In this document: piece by piece, positions 7,717-14,871 of the stretch
Numbering within the stretch: the first letter of the stretch is position 1
Layout of the letters: every line of letters begins with the position of its first letter
Assembly: GCA_041650175.1 (NCBI GenBank)
Contig: JBAZLS010000008.1
Coordinates: 1-36,963 of the forward strand
Length of the DNA: 36,963 bases
Reading direction: 5' to 3'
From: Minisyncoccus sp041650175
GTDB lineage: Bacteria; Patescibacteriota; Minisyncoccia; Minisyncoccales; Minisyncoccaceae
Position numbers and translations under genes: made by a program
The notes under the pieces: generated by a model
Seen by the model: the letters and a program-made list of their open reading frames with translations, nothing else
Told to the model about the DNA's origin: nothing
The model's database searches: none

Positions 7717-8061
7717 ATGTTGACACTCAATGAAAAAAGAATAAGAAGGCACAAGAGGGTTAGAGCTAAGATTATTGGTTCAGCAGAAAAACCTCGTCTT
7801 TGTGTTTTTCGTTCTAACAATCATATTTATGGCCAATTAGTAGATGATAAAAAAGGTTTTACTATTGTTTCTGCGAACGATATTGAAGTTGGGAAAAAAA
7901 ATACAAAAACTTCTCTTTCAAAAGAGGTCGGCGTTTTATTAGCTAAAAAAGCCATAGAAAAAAATATTTCTCAAATTGTTTTTGATAGGGGCGGATATCA
8001 GTATCATGGCAGAGTTAAGGCTTTAGCTGAAGGAGCTAGAGAAGCCGGTTTAAAATTTTAA
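7717..8061 (+). CDS. rplR: 50S ribosomal protein L18
   Basis: L18 binds 5S rRNA together with L5. The basic N-terminus KRIRRHKRVRAKI, the block PRLCVFRSNNHIYGQLVDD and the C-terminal FDRGGYQYHGRVKALAEGAR are diagnostic. Length (114 residues) is typical. No Shine-Dalgarno is visible in GAAGTTATTATT before the ATG. Confidence 0.97.
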   Translation: MLTLNEKRIRRHKRVRAKIIGSAEKPRLCVFRSNNHIYGQLVDDKKGFTIVSANDIEVGKKNTKTSLSKEVGVLLAKKAIEKNISQIVFDRGGYQYHGRVKALAEGAREAGLKF

Positions 8062-8065
8062 TTTT

Positions 8066-8647
8066 ATGATGATGAAAAAAGACGTTAAACCAACAGGAAA
8101 ACCAAATAGCAGGACATCAAATGAAAATAAAAAGTTTGATGGAAAAAAGAGAGATTATAAAGATTTTAAAAAAGATCAGCCAAAAGATGAGTTTGAATCT
8201 AAATTACTAGATTTGGCTAGAGTAACTAAAGTTACTGGAGGTGGAAAAAATATGAAGTTTCGTGCCGTAATGGTTGTTGGTGATAAAAACAGGAGAGTAG
8301 GTGTGGGCGTTGCAAAAGGTCTTGATGTTTCTCAAGCTATTGAAAAAGCTACTCGAGATGCAAAGAAAAATATAATTGAAATTCCTTTAGTCAAAGGAAC
8401 TATTCCTTTTGAAGTAATGGCAAAATATGGCCCATCAAAAATTTTATTGAAACCTCAAATGGAAGGGAGGGGGCTTGTTGCTGGAGGCACTGTCAGAGTC
8501 ATTTGTTCTCTTGCCGGAATCCAAGATATTTCATCAAAGATTTTAAGTACTACGACTAATAAATTGAATAATGCTAGGGCTACGATGAGTGCTTTATCTA
8601 AACTAAAATCTGTTAAGAAAACAACTTTAAATCCTAAAATTCAATAA
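8066..8647 (+). CDS. rpsE: 30S ribosomal protein S5 with charged N-terminal extension
   Basis: S5 is a decoding-fidelity protein near the mRNA entry. The dsRBD-like fold starts near residue 45 (KLLDLARVTKVTGGGKNMKF), with VVGDKNRRVGVGVAKGLDVS and then GTIPFEVMAKYGPSKILLKP and AGGTVRVICSLAGIQDI. The first ~45 residues are Lys/Asp/Asn-rich and probably disordered. Three consecutive ATG codons (8066, 8069, 8072) make the exact start uncertain. No L30 gene follows: rplO begins 29 nt downstream. Confidence 0.95.
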   Translation: MMMKKDVKPTGKPNSRTSNENKKFDGKKRDYKDFKKDQPKDEFESKLLDLARVTKVTGGGKNMKFRAVMVVGDKNRRVGVGVAKGLDVSQAIEKATRDAKKNIIEIPLVKGTIPFEVMAKYGPSKILLKPQMEGRGLVAGGTVRVICSLAGIQDISSKILSTTTNKLNNARATMSALSKLKSVKKTTLNPKIQ

Positions 8648-8676
8648 AATTTGATTTAAAGAATTAAATAAAAAAA

Positions 8677-9159
8677 ATGCAGTTACATCAATTACAAAAA
8701 AATAGTACTTTTAAGGATGGCAAAAGGGTAGGAAGAGGCGGAAAAAAAGGTACTTATTGTGGTGCTGGAGGAAAAGGACAAAAAGGAAGAGCTGGCGCTA
8801 AATTCAAGCCTGTTATTAGAGGCTGGATCAAGGGGTATCCTAAATTAAGAGGTTATAATTTTAATACAAAATCAGAAATTTCTGTACTTAATCTATCTGA
8901 TTTAGAAAAAGCATTTCAAGGAAAAGAAGTCATAACTCCTAGTAGTTTGGTATCAAAAAGAATTATCAGAAGAGTTGATGGAAAAGTTCCTGCAATTAAG
9001 ATTTTAGCTAAAGGAGATATCACAAAAGCTTTTTCTATTGATGGTTGTATTGTTTCGGCTAAGGCTAAAGAAAAAATTGAAAAAGCAGGAGGATCTGTTA
9101 AGATTAAGGAGGAAAAAGAAAAAAAGCTGAAAAAGGTAAGTAAAAATATTAAAAAATAA
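8677..9159 (+). CDS. rplO: 50S ribosomal protein L15
   Basis: L15 binds 23S rRNA late in assembly. The N-terminal RVGRGGKKGTYCGAGGKGQK (residues about 18-37; usually RxGRGxGSGxGKTxGRGxKGQ) and FEGGQ-like GWIKGYPKLRGYNF are recognisable. The C-terminal domain SLVSKRIIRRVDGKVPAIKILAKGD fits the family. The protein ends in a Lys-rich tail. It directly follows rpsE without an intervening rpmD. Confidence 0.95.
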   Translation: MQLHQLQKNSTFKDGKRVGRGGKKGTYCGAGGKGQKGRAGAKFKPVIRGWIKGYPKLRGYNFNTKSEISVLNLSDLEKAFQGKEVITPSSLVSKRIIRRVDGKVPAIKILAKGDITKAFSIDGCIVSAKAKEKIEKAGGSVKIKEEKEKKLKKVSKNIKK

Positions 9160-9177
9160 GATTATCAAATTTTATTT

Positions 9178-10410
9178 ATGGCTAAACTTTTAAACATTTT
9201 TAAAGAAAAGGATTTAAGAGGTAAGGTTTTTTTCATTTTGGCCATTTTTGTTGTTGCAAGATTGCTTGCCAACATTACGATTCCTGGTATTGATAATATA
9301 AAAGTAGATTTTATGATGGAGAATCAGTATTTTGGAATGTTAAATCTTTTTACTGGAGGATCTTTTGATAAATTTTCATTAGTTATGCTTGGCTTGGGGC
9401 CATATATTACAGCTACCATTATTTTTCAATTGCTTACTCTTATTTTTCCTACAATGGAAAAGTTATATAAAGAAGAAGGCGAGCAAGGTAGAAGAAAGTT
9501 CAATCAGTATTCAAGAATTGCTACTCCATTTATTGCAGCTGTTCAAGGATGGGCAATGCTTGGATATTTAAAACAAGTTCAGGTGATCGGGACAATGGAT
9601 ACAATGACGACTATTCTTGCTGTTGTATCGATTATCGCTGGTTCAATGATTATGATGTGGCTGGGAGAACTGATTACTGAAAAGGGAATCGGAAACGGAG
9701 TTTCTTTATTGATTCTTGCTGGTATCGTTACTGAATTACCTGTAAATATTGCAACGATGATCAGAAATTTTGACTCAAGTGTGATTTTGCCTTACTTAGG
9801 ATTTTTTATCGCTTCACTTATAATTATTGCTGGCGTTGTCCAAATCAATGAAGCTAGAAGGAATATTCCTGTTTCTTATGCCAGAAGAATTAGAGGGGAT
9901 TATGGAAATTCTTCTACATATCTTCCTTTGACAATCAACCCAGCTGGAGTTATTCCTGTTATCTTTGCGATTTCAATCTTGATGATTCCGAATATGCTAG
10001 CATCATTTTTTAAGTGGGATATGGTTGTCAGTTTTTTGGCTGATCCATGGGCATACGGGATTATTTATTTTGTCTTGGTATTTGTATTTACTTTCTTTTA
10101 TACAAATATTACTTTTGATCCCAAGAATATTTCTTCTAATTTACAAAAGTCTTCCGGATTTATTCCTGGAATACGACCTGGCGAAGCAACTACTAATTAT
10201 ATACAGAAAGTTTTGAATAGAGTACTTGTAATCGGGGCTACATCTTTGGGCTTAATTGCGATAATGCCGTCGATAATACAAGGAATTACGGGTGTCCAGC
10301 AATTCAGCTTTTTAGTTGGCGGAACTTCTTTATTGATCGTAGTAAGTGTTGTTCTTGAGACAATGAGGCAGATCAATGCACAGCTTGAAATGAGAGAATA
10401 TGATATTTAG
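9178..10410 (+). CDS. secY: Preprotein translocase subunit SecY
   Basis: SecY is the pore subunit of the SecYEG channel in the inner membrane. The 410 residues contain about ten hydrophobic segments. Family motifs seen are ITIPGID near residue 32, LGLGPYITATIIFQLL in TM2 (about 72-87), ARRIRGDYGNSSTYLPLTINPAGVIPVIF before TM7 in two shorter stretches, and the cytoplasmic loop SSGFIPGIRPGEATTNYI. It is somewhat shorter than the usual 430-440 residues but looks intact. secY closes the spc run; a hairpin follows. Confidence 0.97.
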   Translation: MAKLLNIFKEKDLRGKVFFILAIFVVARLLANITIPGIDNIKVDFMMENQYFGMLNLFTGGSFDKFSLVMLGLGPYITATIIFQLLTLIFPTMEKLYKEEGEQGRRKFNQYSRIATPFIAAVQGWAMLGYLKQVQVIGTMDTMTTILAVVSIIAGSMIMMWLGELITEKGIGNGVSLLILAGIVTELPVNIATMIRNFDSSVILPYLGFFIASLIIIAGVVQINEARRNIPVSYARRIRGDYGNSSTYLPLTINPAGVIPVIFAISILMIPNMLASFFKWDMVVSFLADPWAYGIIYFVLVFVFTFFYTNITFDPKNISSNLQKSSGFIPGIRPGEATTNYIQKVLNRVLVIGATSLGLIAIMPSIIQGITGVQQFSFLVGGTSLLIVVSVVLETMRQINAQLEMREYDI

Positions 10411-10462
10411 TGTTATTCTTTTTAAATAGAAGTAAAATTTAAAATTTCTAGTATTTATTATT

Positions 10463-10500
10463 CGAAGGAAGGATTGACAGCACCAATCCTTTCTTTGTTG
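10463..10500 (+). terminator. Probable terminator after secY
   Basis: Bases 10463-10476 pair with 10484-10497 over a 7-nt loop (ACAGCAC), a 14-bp stem with two G-U pairs. The T-rich stretch is interrupted (CTTTGTTG), so it may be a weak terminator or a processing hairpin. It separates secY from adk by a 172-nt gap, the largest in the first 12 kb. Confidence 0.6.
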
Positions 10501-10582
10501 TGAATTATTAAATTTAATTAAAATTAATCTTTAATTCTTTTTGTAAGTATTTTGCAATGAGGAACGAGGTTAATTTAAAAAT

Positions 10583-11263
10583 ATGAATAATATCAAACCG
10601 CTAATTCTTGTTTTTTTGGGTAAGTCTGGTTCAGGTAAAGGCACGCAATTAGATAAACTTCGAGAAAGAATGGGTTTTGATTTTATTGGAAGCGGAGAGC
10701 TTTTACGTGCTCGCAAGCAAGAACAAGATTTTACTGGTAAAAAAATTGCTAACGTGATTGATAATGGAGGATTGATTGAAACGCCAGTAGTATTTTCTTT
10801 ATGGATGGCTGAATTTGAAAGACTAAAAAATAAAGAGTCTGAATTAAAAGGAATTATCATAGATGGTTCTCCTAGAAAAATAAGAGAAGCTTATTTGATG
10901 GATGAAGCTTTGAATTGGTATGAATGGAATGATAATTTTAAAGTAATATTGATTGATGTTCTTGATGAAGAAGTCCTTTCTCGTATTGCAGATAGGAGAA
11001 TATGCAATCAGTGTGGTGAAATCGTTCCATATGTTGGAGAATTGAAAAAACTAACTAATTGTCCAAAATGTAATGGCAATCTTATTAGAAGACCAGAGGA
11101 TTCTGATCAAGAAAGTGTAAAGAAGCGTTTAGAGTGGTTTAGCCGTGAGGTTGGTCCAGTTATTGAATTTTACAAAGAACGAAATAAATTAATTACAATA
11201 GATGGAAATCAAACAGTTGAAAAGGTTTTTGAAGATGTCTTAGAGTCCATACAAGTTAAATAA
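10583..11263 (+). CDS. adk: Adenylate kinase family nucleotide kinase
   Basis: Adenylate kinase interconverts ATP+AMP and 2 ADP. The P-loop is GKSGSGKGTQ (residues 13-22), followed by GELLRARKQE in the AMP-binding region and IIDGSPRKIREAYLMDEAL (usually DGFPRTxxQA, here DGSPRKIREA). The LID has CNQCG and CPKC, a zinc-binding type. 226 residues is normal. The unusual S-P-R in place of F-P-R is seen; the placement after secY and before map supports the adk call over another NMP kinase. Confidence 0.9.
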   Translation: MNNIKPLILVFLGKSGSGKGTQLDKLRERMGFDFIGSGELLRARKQEQDFTGKKIANVIDNGGLIETPVVFSLWMAEFERLKNKESELKGIIIDGSPRKIREAYLMDEALNWYEWNDNFKVILIDVLDEEVLSRIADRRICNQCGEIVPYVGELKKLTNCPKCNGNLIRRPEDSDQESVKKRLEWFSREVGPVIEFYKERNKLITIDGNQTVEKVFEDVLESIQVK

Positions 11264-11264
11264 A

Positions 11265-12068
11265 ATGATAACAATAAAAACAAAGGAAGAGATTGAAGTG
11301 ATGCATCGAGGGGGTAAAATATTGGCTTCAATCATGGATAAATTAGAAAGTGAAATAAAGTCCGGCTTAGTAGCTGATGATTTGGAATTTTTATCTAAAA
11401 AGTTAGTGAAGGAAACTGGCGGGGCTTTGAGTTTTGAGGGGCAAGGAGGTTTTCCTGCTGGCCTCTGTTTTTCTATAAATGATGAAATAGTCCATGGATT
11501 GCCAAGAAAAAAGATACTTAAAGATGGAGATGTTATAAGCCTTGATTTTGGAATTTTTTTTAAGCTAGAAAAATTTTTGGGAAGGAATATAGAGCCTGAA
11601 AAATATCCAAATTTAAGAAATGGTTTTCATACTGATATGGCTAGGACTTATGTTGTCGGAAAAGCTTCTGACTCAGAGGTGGATAGATTGGTCAAAATTA
11701 CTAAAAAAACTTTAAAAAGAGGTATTAAAAAAGTTAGACCTGGAATATCACTTGGAGATGTAGGAGAAACTATGTTTCGCTATGCTGATAATCAAGGATT
11801 TGGTGTTATAAAAGCATTATGCGGACATGGAATTGGAGCTGAATTGCATGAAGATCCAGAGATTTTGAATTATGGGAAAAGACATACCGGAATAATATTA
11901 AAAGAAGGAATGGTATTTTGTATAGAGCCGATGCTTACAAATGGGAATAATAAGATTGCGAAAGCCAAGGAAGGATATGCTTATGTTACTGAGGATGGAT
12001 CAATTTCCGCTCATTTTGAACATATGGTGGCGGTTGTAAAAGATGGCTGCATAGTTTTGACCGAATAA
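11265..12068 (+). CDS. map: Methionine aminopeptidase, type I
   Basis: MAP removes the initiator methionine using two metal ions. Metal ligands are visible: the first Asp in ISLDFGIF, the second in HTDMARTY, the His in GHGIGAELHEDPEI, the Glu in CIEPML and the last Glu in AHFEHMVAV. Between the two Asp residues there is an insertion of about 20 residues (around FKLEKFLGRNIEPEKYPNLR) compared with the E. coli enzyme. The start ATG is one base after the adk stop (TAAAATG), so adk and map are probably co-translated. Confidence 0.95.
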   Translation: MITIKTKEEIEVMHRGGKILASIMDKLESEIKSGLVADDLEFLSKKLVKETGGALSFEGQGGFPAGLCFSINDEIVHGLPRKKILKDGDVISLDFGIFFKLEKFLGRNIEPEKYPNLRNGFHTDMARTYVVGKASDSEVDRLVKITKKTLKRGIKKVRPGISLGDVGETMFRYADNQGFGVIKALCGHGIGAELHEDPEILNYGKRHTGIILKEGMVFCIEPMLTNGNNKIAKAKEGYAYVTEDGSISAHFEHMVAVVKDGCIVLTE

Positions 12069-12100
12069 TAGGCAAAAAATAATAAAGTTTCTTTATATGC

Positions 12101-12125
12101 AAAGCAGGAAAGGCCTGCTTTTTGT
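12101..12125 (+). terminator. Intrinsic terminator after map
   Basis: AAAGCAGG (12101-12108) pairs perfectly with CCTGCTTT (12114-12121) across a 5-nt loop, and T residues continue to 12123. It closes the adk-map unit; iscU starts 62 nt downstream and so likely has its own promoter, though I could not pick a convincing -35/-10 pair. Confidence 0.85.
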
Positions 12126-12187
12126 TGTATTTATTCTATATTGTTGGTATATATAAATAAAGGGTATCAACTAATAATTTAAAAAAA

Positions 12188-12556
12188 ATGATATATTCAG
12201 ATAAAGTTATTGAGCATTTTAAGAAGCCGCATAATCAAGGAGTTATAGTAAATGCTAGCGCTGTTGGTGAAGTCGGCAATCCTTCTTGCGGAGATGTAAT
12301 GAAAATATATTTAAAAATAGAAGATGATATTATTAAGGATGTAAAATTCGAGACTTTAGGATGTGCAGCTGCAATTGCTGTTTCTTCTGCTTTGACGGAT
12401 ATGGTTAAGGGAAAAAATATTGAAGAGGCATTGAAGATTACAAGACAAGAAATAGTTAATGATTTGGGAGGACTGCCTGAGCCGAAAATCCATTGTTCAA
12501 TGCTTGGGGTAGAAGCTTTACATCAAGCAATAAAAAATTATGAAGAAAAAAAATAA
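12188..12556 (+). CDS. iscU: Fe-S cluster assembly scaffold IscU
   Basis: IscU receives sulfur from IscS and assembles a [2Fe-2S] cluster. All three ligand cysteines are present: Cys34 in NPSCGD, Cys59 in LGCAAAIA and Cys103 in HCSMLGVEAL, with Asp36 after the first. The HCSM form and the absence of the ~20-residue insert mark it as IscU/NifU-N type rather than SufU. Unusually, the scaffold gene precedes the desulfurase gene, and no IscA, ferredoxin, Hsc chaperone or IscR gene is nearby. Confidence 0.94.
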   Translation: MIYSDKVIEHFKKPHNQGVIVNASAVGEVGNPSCGDVMKIYLKIEDDIIKDVKFETLGCAAAIAVSSALTDMVKGKNIEEALKITRQEIVNDLGGLPEPKIHCSMLGVEALHQAIKNYEEKK

Positions 12557-12557
12557 T

Positions 12558-13733
12558 ATGGATTATATTTATTTGGATCATAGCGCTACGACTCCTGTTG
12601 ATGAAAAAGTTTTGAAAGAAATGCTGCCATATTTTTCTTTAAAATTCGGCAATTATTCTTCTTTGCATAGTTTTGGAAGAGAAGCATATTTTGCTGTTGA
12701 ATCAGCCAGAGAAAAAGCGGCTAATTTTTTAAATTGCAGACCTGAGGAAATAATTTTTACATCTGGTTCTACCGAATCAAATAATTTAGCCCTTCGAGGA
12801 GTAATTGCCAAACTCAAGGTCAAACAAAAAAGCTTGCATATTATTACAACACAAATTGAACATGATGCAATTTTGGAAACATGCAGAGATTTAGAAAAAC
12901 AAGGAACAGAAGTAACCTATTTGCCAGTCAAAAAAGATGGGACAGTCGATGTTGATGAACTTGCAAATGCAATAAAAGAAAATACTGTTTTGGTTTCGAT
13001 AATGTACGTAAACAATGAAGTAGGTTCAATTAATGATATCGAAAGAATTGGAAAATTATTAAAAAAGCAGAATCATAAAATTTATTTCCATACCGATGCA
13101 ACCCAAGCAATTAATTTTTTAAGTTGTGATGTTGAAAAATTAGGCCTTGATTTGGCCAGTATATCTGGACATAAAATATATGGGCCAAAAGGAGTTGGTT
13201 TGTTGTATTTGAGAAAAGAAACTCCGATTGTGGCTATCCAGACTGGCGGTCATCAAGAAAGGAGCATTAGAAGTGGCACCATAAATGTTTCTGCTATAGT
13301 TGGGTTCGGAAAAGCGATTGATCTTGCGGCAAAGGATAGGGAAAAAAACAATAAAAAAATTGAAAAAATAAGAGATTATTTCATAAAAAAAGTTTTAGAT
13401 AAAATTCCTAATATAATATTAAATACGAATACAAAAGTTTCAGTCTGTTCGCATGCTAATTTTTGTTTTGTTGGAGCAGAAGGCGAGTCAATTTTATTAG
13501 CATTAGATATTGCAGGTATCGCTGTTTCTACTGGTTCGGCTTGTGCATCGGGTAGTCTTGAACCTTCTCATGTCTTAATTGCTATGGGAATTGAAAAAGA
13601 AATTGCTCATTCTTCAATAAGATTTACTTTTGGAAAACACAACACAAAGACAGAAGCTAATTATGTGTTATCTGTTTTGCCTGACATAATTAAGAAATTA
13701 AGAGATTATAATCCTCTTTATAAAAATAAATAA
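12558..13733 (+). CDS. iscS: Cysteine desulfurase (IscS/NifS family)
   Basis: This PLP enzyme converts cysteine to alanine and passes persulfide to IscU. The start at 12558 gives MDYIYLDHSATTPVD, the normal N-terminus, and a TAATATG junction with iscU; an earlier in-frame ATG at 12540 overlaps iscU and adds only MKKKNN. The PLP lysine is Lys206 in SGHKIYGPKG and the catalytic loop is STGSACASGSLEPSHVL with Cys329. The Cys-containing loop with SSACxSG-like sequence marks a group I enzyme. It could also serve tRNA thiolation. Confidence 0.95.
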   Translation: MDYIYLDHSATTPVDEKVLKEMLPYFSLKFGNYSSLHSFGREAYFAVESAREKAANFLNCRPEEIIFTSGSTESNNLALRGVIAKLKVKQKSLHIITTQIEHDAILETCRDLEKQGTEVTYLPVKKDGTVDVDELANAIKENTVLVSIMYVNNEVGSINDIERIGKLLKKQNHKIYFHTDATQAINFLSCDVEKLGLDLASISGHKIYGPKGVGLLYLRKETPIVAIQTGGHQERSIRSGTINVSAIVGFGKAIDLAAKDREKNNKKIEKIRDYFIKKVLDKIPNIILNTNTKVSVCSHANFCFVGAEGESILLALDIAGIAVSTGSACASGSLEPSHVLIAMGIEKEIAHSSIRFTFGKHNTKTEANYVLSVLPDIIKKLRDYNPLYKNK

Positions 13734-13743
13734 GTGAATTATT

Positions 13744-13767
13744 AAACTCTCGTTTTAGTGGGTTTTT
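13744..13767 (+). terminator. Weak terminator-like hairpin after iscS
   Basis: AAACTC (13744-13749) pairs with GGGTTT (13760-13765) with one T-G pair and a 10-nt loop, followed by TT. It is short and has a limited T tract, so the call is tentative, but it lies just after the iscS stop and before a separate promoter. Confidence 0.4.
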
Positions 13768-13794
13768 GTTAAAGATTATTATATTTTTTAATGT

Positions 13795-13826
13795 TTGACA
13801 AAACTTTGTTTAAAATGATACAAAGT
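13795..13826 (+). promoter_or_regulatory. Promoter with operator-like inverted repeat
   Basis: A consensus -35 TTGACA (13795-13800) is followed after 18 nt by TACAAA (13819-13824), with TG at 13816-13817 making an extended -10. Inside it lies a perfect 7-bp inverted repeat, ACTTTGT (13803-13809) and ACAAAGT (13820-13826), with a 10-bp centre. The repeat overlaps the -10 and spacer, where a repressor dimer would block RNA polymerase. The protein that would bind it is not known. Confidence 0.6.
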
Positions 13827-13857
13827 AGGTAATGTTCTTTAATTTGGAGATGTGTTT

Positions 13858-14415
13858 ATGGATGAAGAAAATGAAGAAATGAATGCAAGAAGAAGAAAAA
13901 ATGGGTTTTGGTTACTGAATATGACTGGACGACGACTAAATGGAATCGGAGAAAAGTATAATGTAGTTGATTTGTCTTGGTCTTTTCAGAGAAAATTGGA
14001 AGAAATTCTTTTGGGGAAAAATGGATTATTTAATTTATTAAATTATCCTAAGGATGAGTTAAACTCTACTGAGTTTTTTCTTGGAATGACGAGCGAGGAC
14101 GCATATAATTTAATGCTTCGCAAAAAGATTGAACTTTTTTATAATCTTATTATTTTGGTAATGAGACATAATATTCCGCATTTACGTTTTAAGATTTTAA
14201 TTGATCAAGAGATACCATTGGGGCTTTTGGTTGATTTTCTTAGAGATAGTAATATGGATTTAAGATTAGAAATAATGCAAATCCTTTTTCTTGATAAAAA
14301 TGCTCAAGCCAGCAGTATGATTGAACCCGTTGATGTTTTAGGGAATGTTATTTTCAGGACAAACAGTGAAATACTGATTCGTCCTTTTGAGAAGGTGTGG
14401 TGTGGATGCAGATAA
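13858..14415 (+). CDS. Hypothetical protein, 185 residues, no recognised family
   Basis: I do not recognise this protein. I start it at the ATG at 13858 because GGAGA at 13846-13850 is a well-spaced ribosome site, rare in this window; a GTG at 13852 would add two residues. The sequence is mixed helical: a charged N-terminus (MDEENEEMNARRRKNG), WSFQRKLEEILLGKNGLFNL, then LRKKIELFYNLIILVMRHN and LLVDFLRDSNMDLRLEIMQI. There is no signal peptide or clear membrane span. It ends with WCGCR, a Cys-Gly-Cys that could be reactive or bind metal. It stands alone between its own promoter and terminator, between isc and pilus genes. Confidence 0.8.
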   Translation: MDEENEEMNARRRKNGFWLLNMTGRRLNGIGEKYNVVDLSWSFQRKLEEILLGKNGLFNLLNYPKDELNSTEFFLGMTSEDAYNLMLRKKIELFYNLIILVMRHNIPHLRFKILIDQEIPLGLLVDFLRDSNMDLRLEIMQILFLDKNAQASSMIEPVDVLGNVIFRTNSEILIRPFEKVWCGCR

Positions 14416-14435
14416 GGTTATACCTTATTTTTTTT
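14412..14435 (+). terminator. Intrinsic terminator overlapping the stop codon of the orphan gene
   Basis: ATAAGGT (14412-14418) pairs with ACCTTAT (14422-14428) over a 3-nt loop, followed by T from 14428 to 14435. The TAA stop at 14413-14415 is part of the 5' arm. It isolates the orphan gene from the response regulator downstream. Confidence 0.85.
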
Positions 14436-14437
14436 AG

Positions 14438-14467
14438 TTGACCGTTTGTCATAAAAAAATGTATAAT
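14438..14467 (+). promoter_or_regulatory. Promoter upstream of response regulator and pilus genes
   Basis: TTGACC (14438-14443) and a perfect TATAAT (14462-14467) are separated by 18 nt. The predicted start lies near 14474, about 24 nt before the ATG at 14498. It directly follows a terminator and is therefore the likely driver of the response regulator-pilB-pilC unit. Confidence 0.75.
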
Positions 14468-14497
14468 ATATTCAATAAGTAATATTCCTAAAAAGAT

Positions 14498-14863
14498 ATG
14501 GCTAAAAATAAAAAAATACTTGTAGCTGAAGACGAAAAACCTTTAGCAAAAGCGCTTGAAATAAAATTATCTAAGGAAGGTTTTGATGTTTTAATAGCTG
14601 CTAATGGAGAAGAGGCCATTTCGATGTTATCTAGCCAGGATTTTGATGTTTTGATACTTGATTTGATTATGCCTAAGAAAGATGGTTTTGTCGTTCTTGA
14701 ATATTTAAAAAACCAGAACAAAAAAATAAAGATAATCGTTCTTTCTAATCTGGCTCAGGAAGAAGATTTTAAAAAAGCAAAAGCATTAGGAGCAAAAAGT
14801 TATTTTGTAAAATCAAATACGCCAATTGTTGAGTTGGTTAATTATATTAAAGAAATGTTTTGA
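14498..14863 (+). CDS. Receiver-only (CheY-like) response regulator
   Basis: The 121-residue protein is a single receiver domain. The acidic pair is at Glu11-Asp12 (VAEDE), the phosphoacceptor is Asp55 in LILDLIMPKKDGF, Ser83 occupies the switch Thr/Ser site and Lys105 is the conserved lysine in YFVKSN. No DNA-binding or enzymatic output domain follows, so it probably acts by protein-protein contact. It is 8 nt upstream of pilB, which suggests control of pilus assembly, and the histidine kinase at 21352-23787 is a candidate partner. Confidence 0.93.
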   Translation: MAKNKKILVAEDEKPLAKALEIKLSKEGFDVLIAANGEEAISMLSSQDFDVLILDLIMPKKDGFVVLEYLKNQNKKIKIIVLSNLAQEEDFKKAKALGAKSYFVKSNTPIVELVNYIKEMF

Positions 14864-14871
14864 AATAAAAT

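Noticed and set aside
10498..10582. Promoter for adk
   Set aside because: TTGTAA at 10541 and TTGCAA at 10552 have no matching -10 at 16-18 nt.
12126..12187. Promoter for iscU (TTGTTG near 12141 or TATAAA at 12152)
   Set aside because: Neither hexamer pair has acceptable spacing with both boxes recognisable; the region is too AT-rich to choose by eye.
14861..14863. Alternative genetic code (UGA as Gly, as in Gracilibacteria)
   Set aside because: TGA ends the response regulator, PilX-like and sensor genes at the expected family lengths, and recognised proteins contain no internal TGA.
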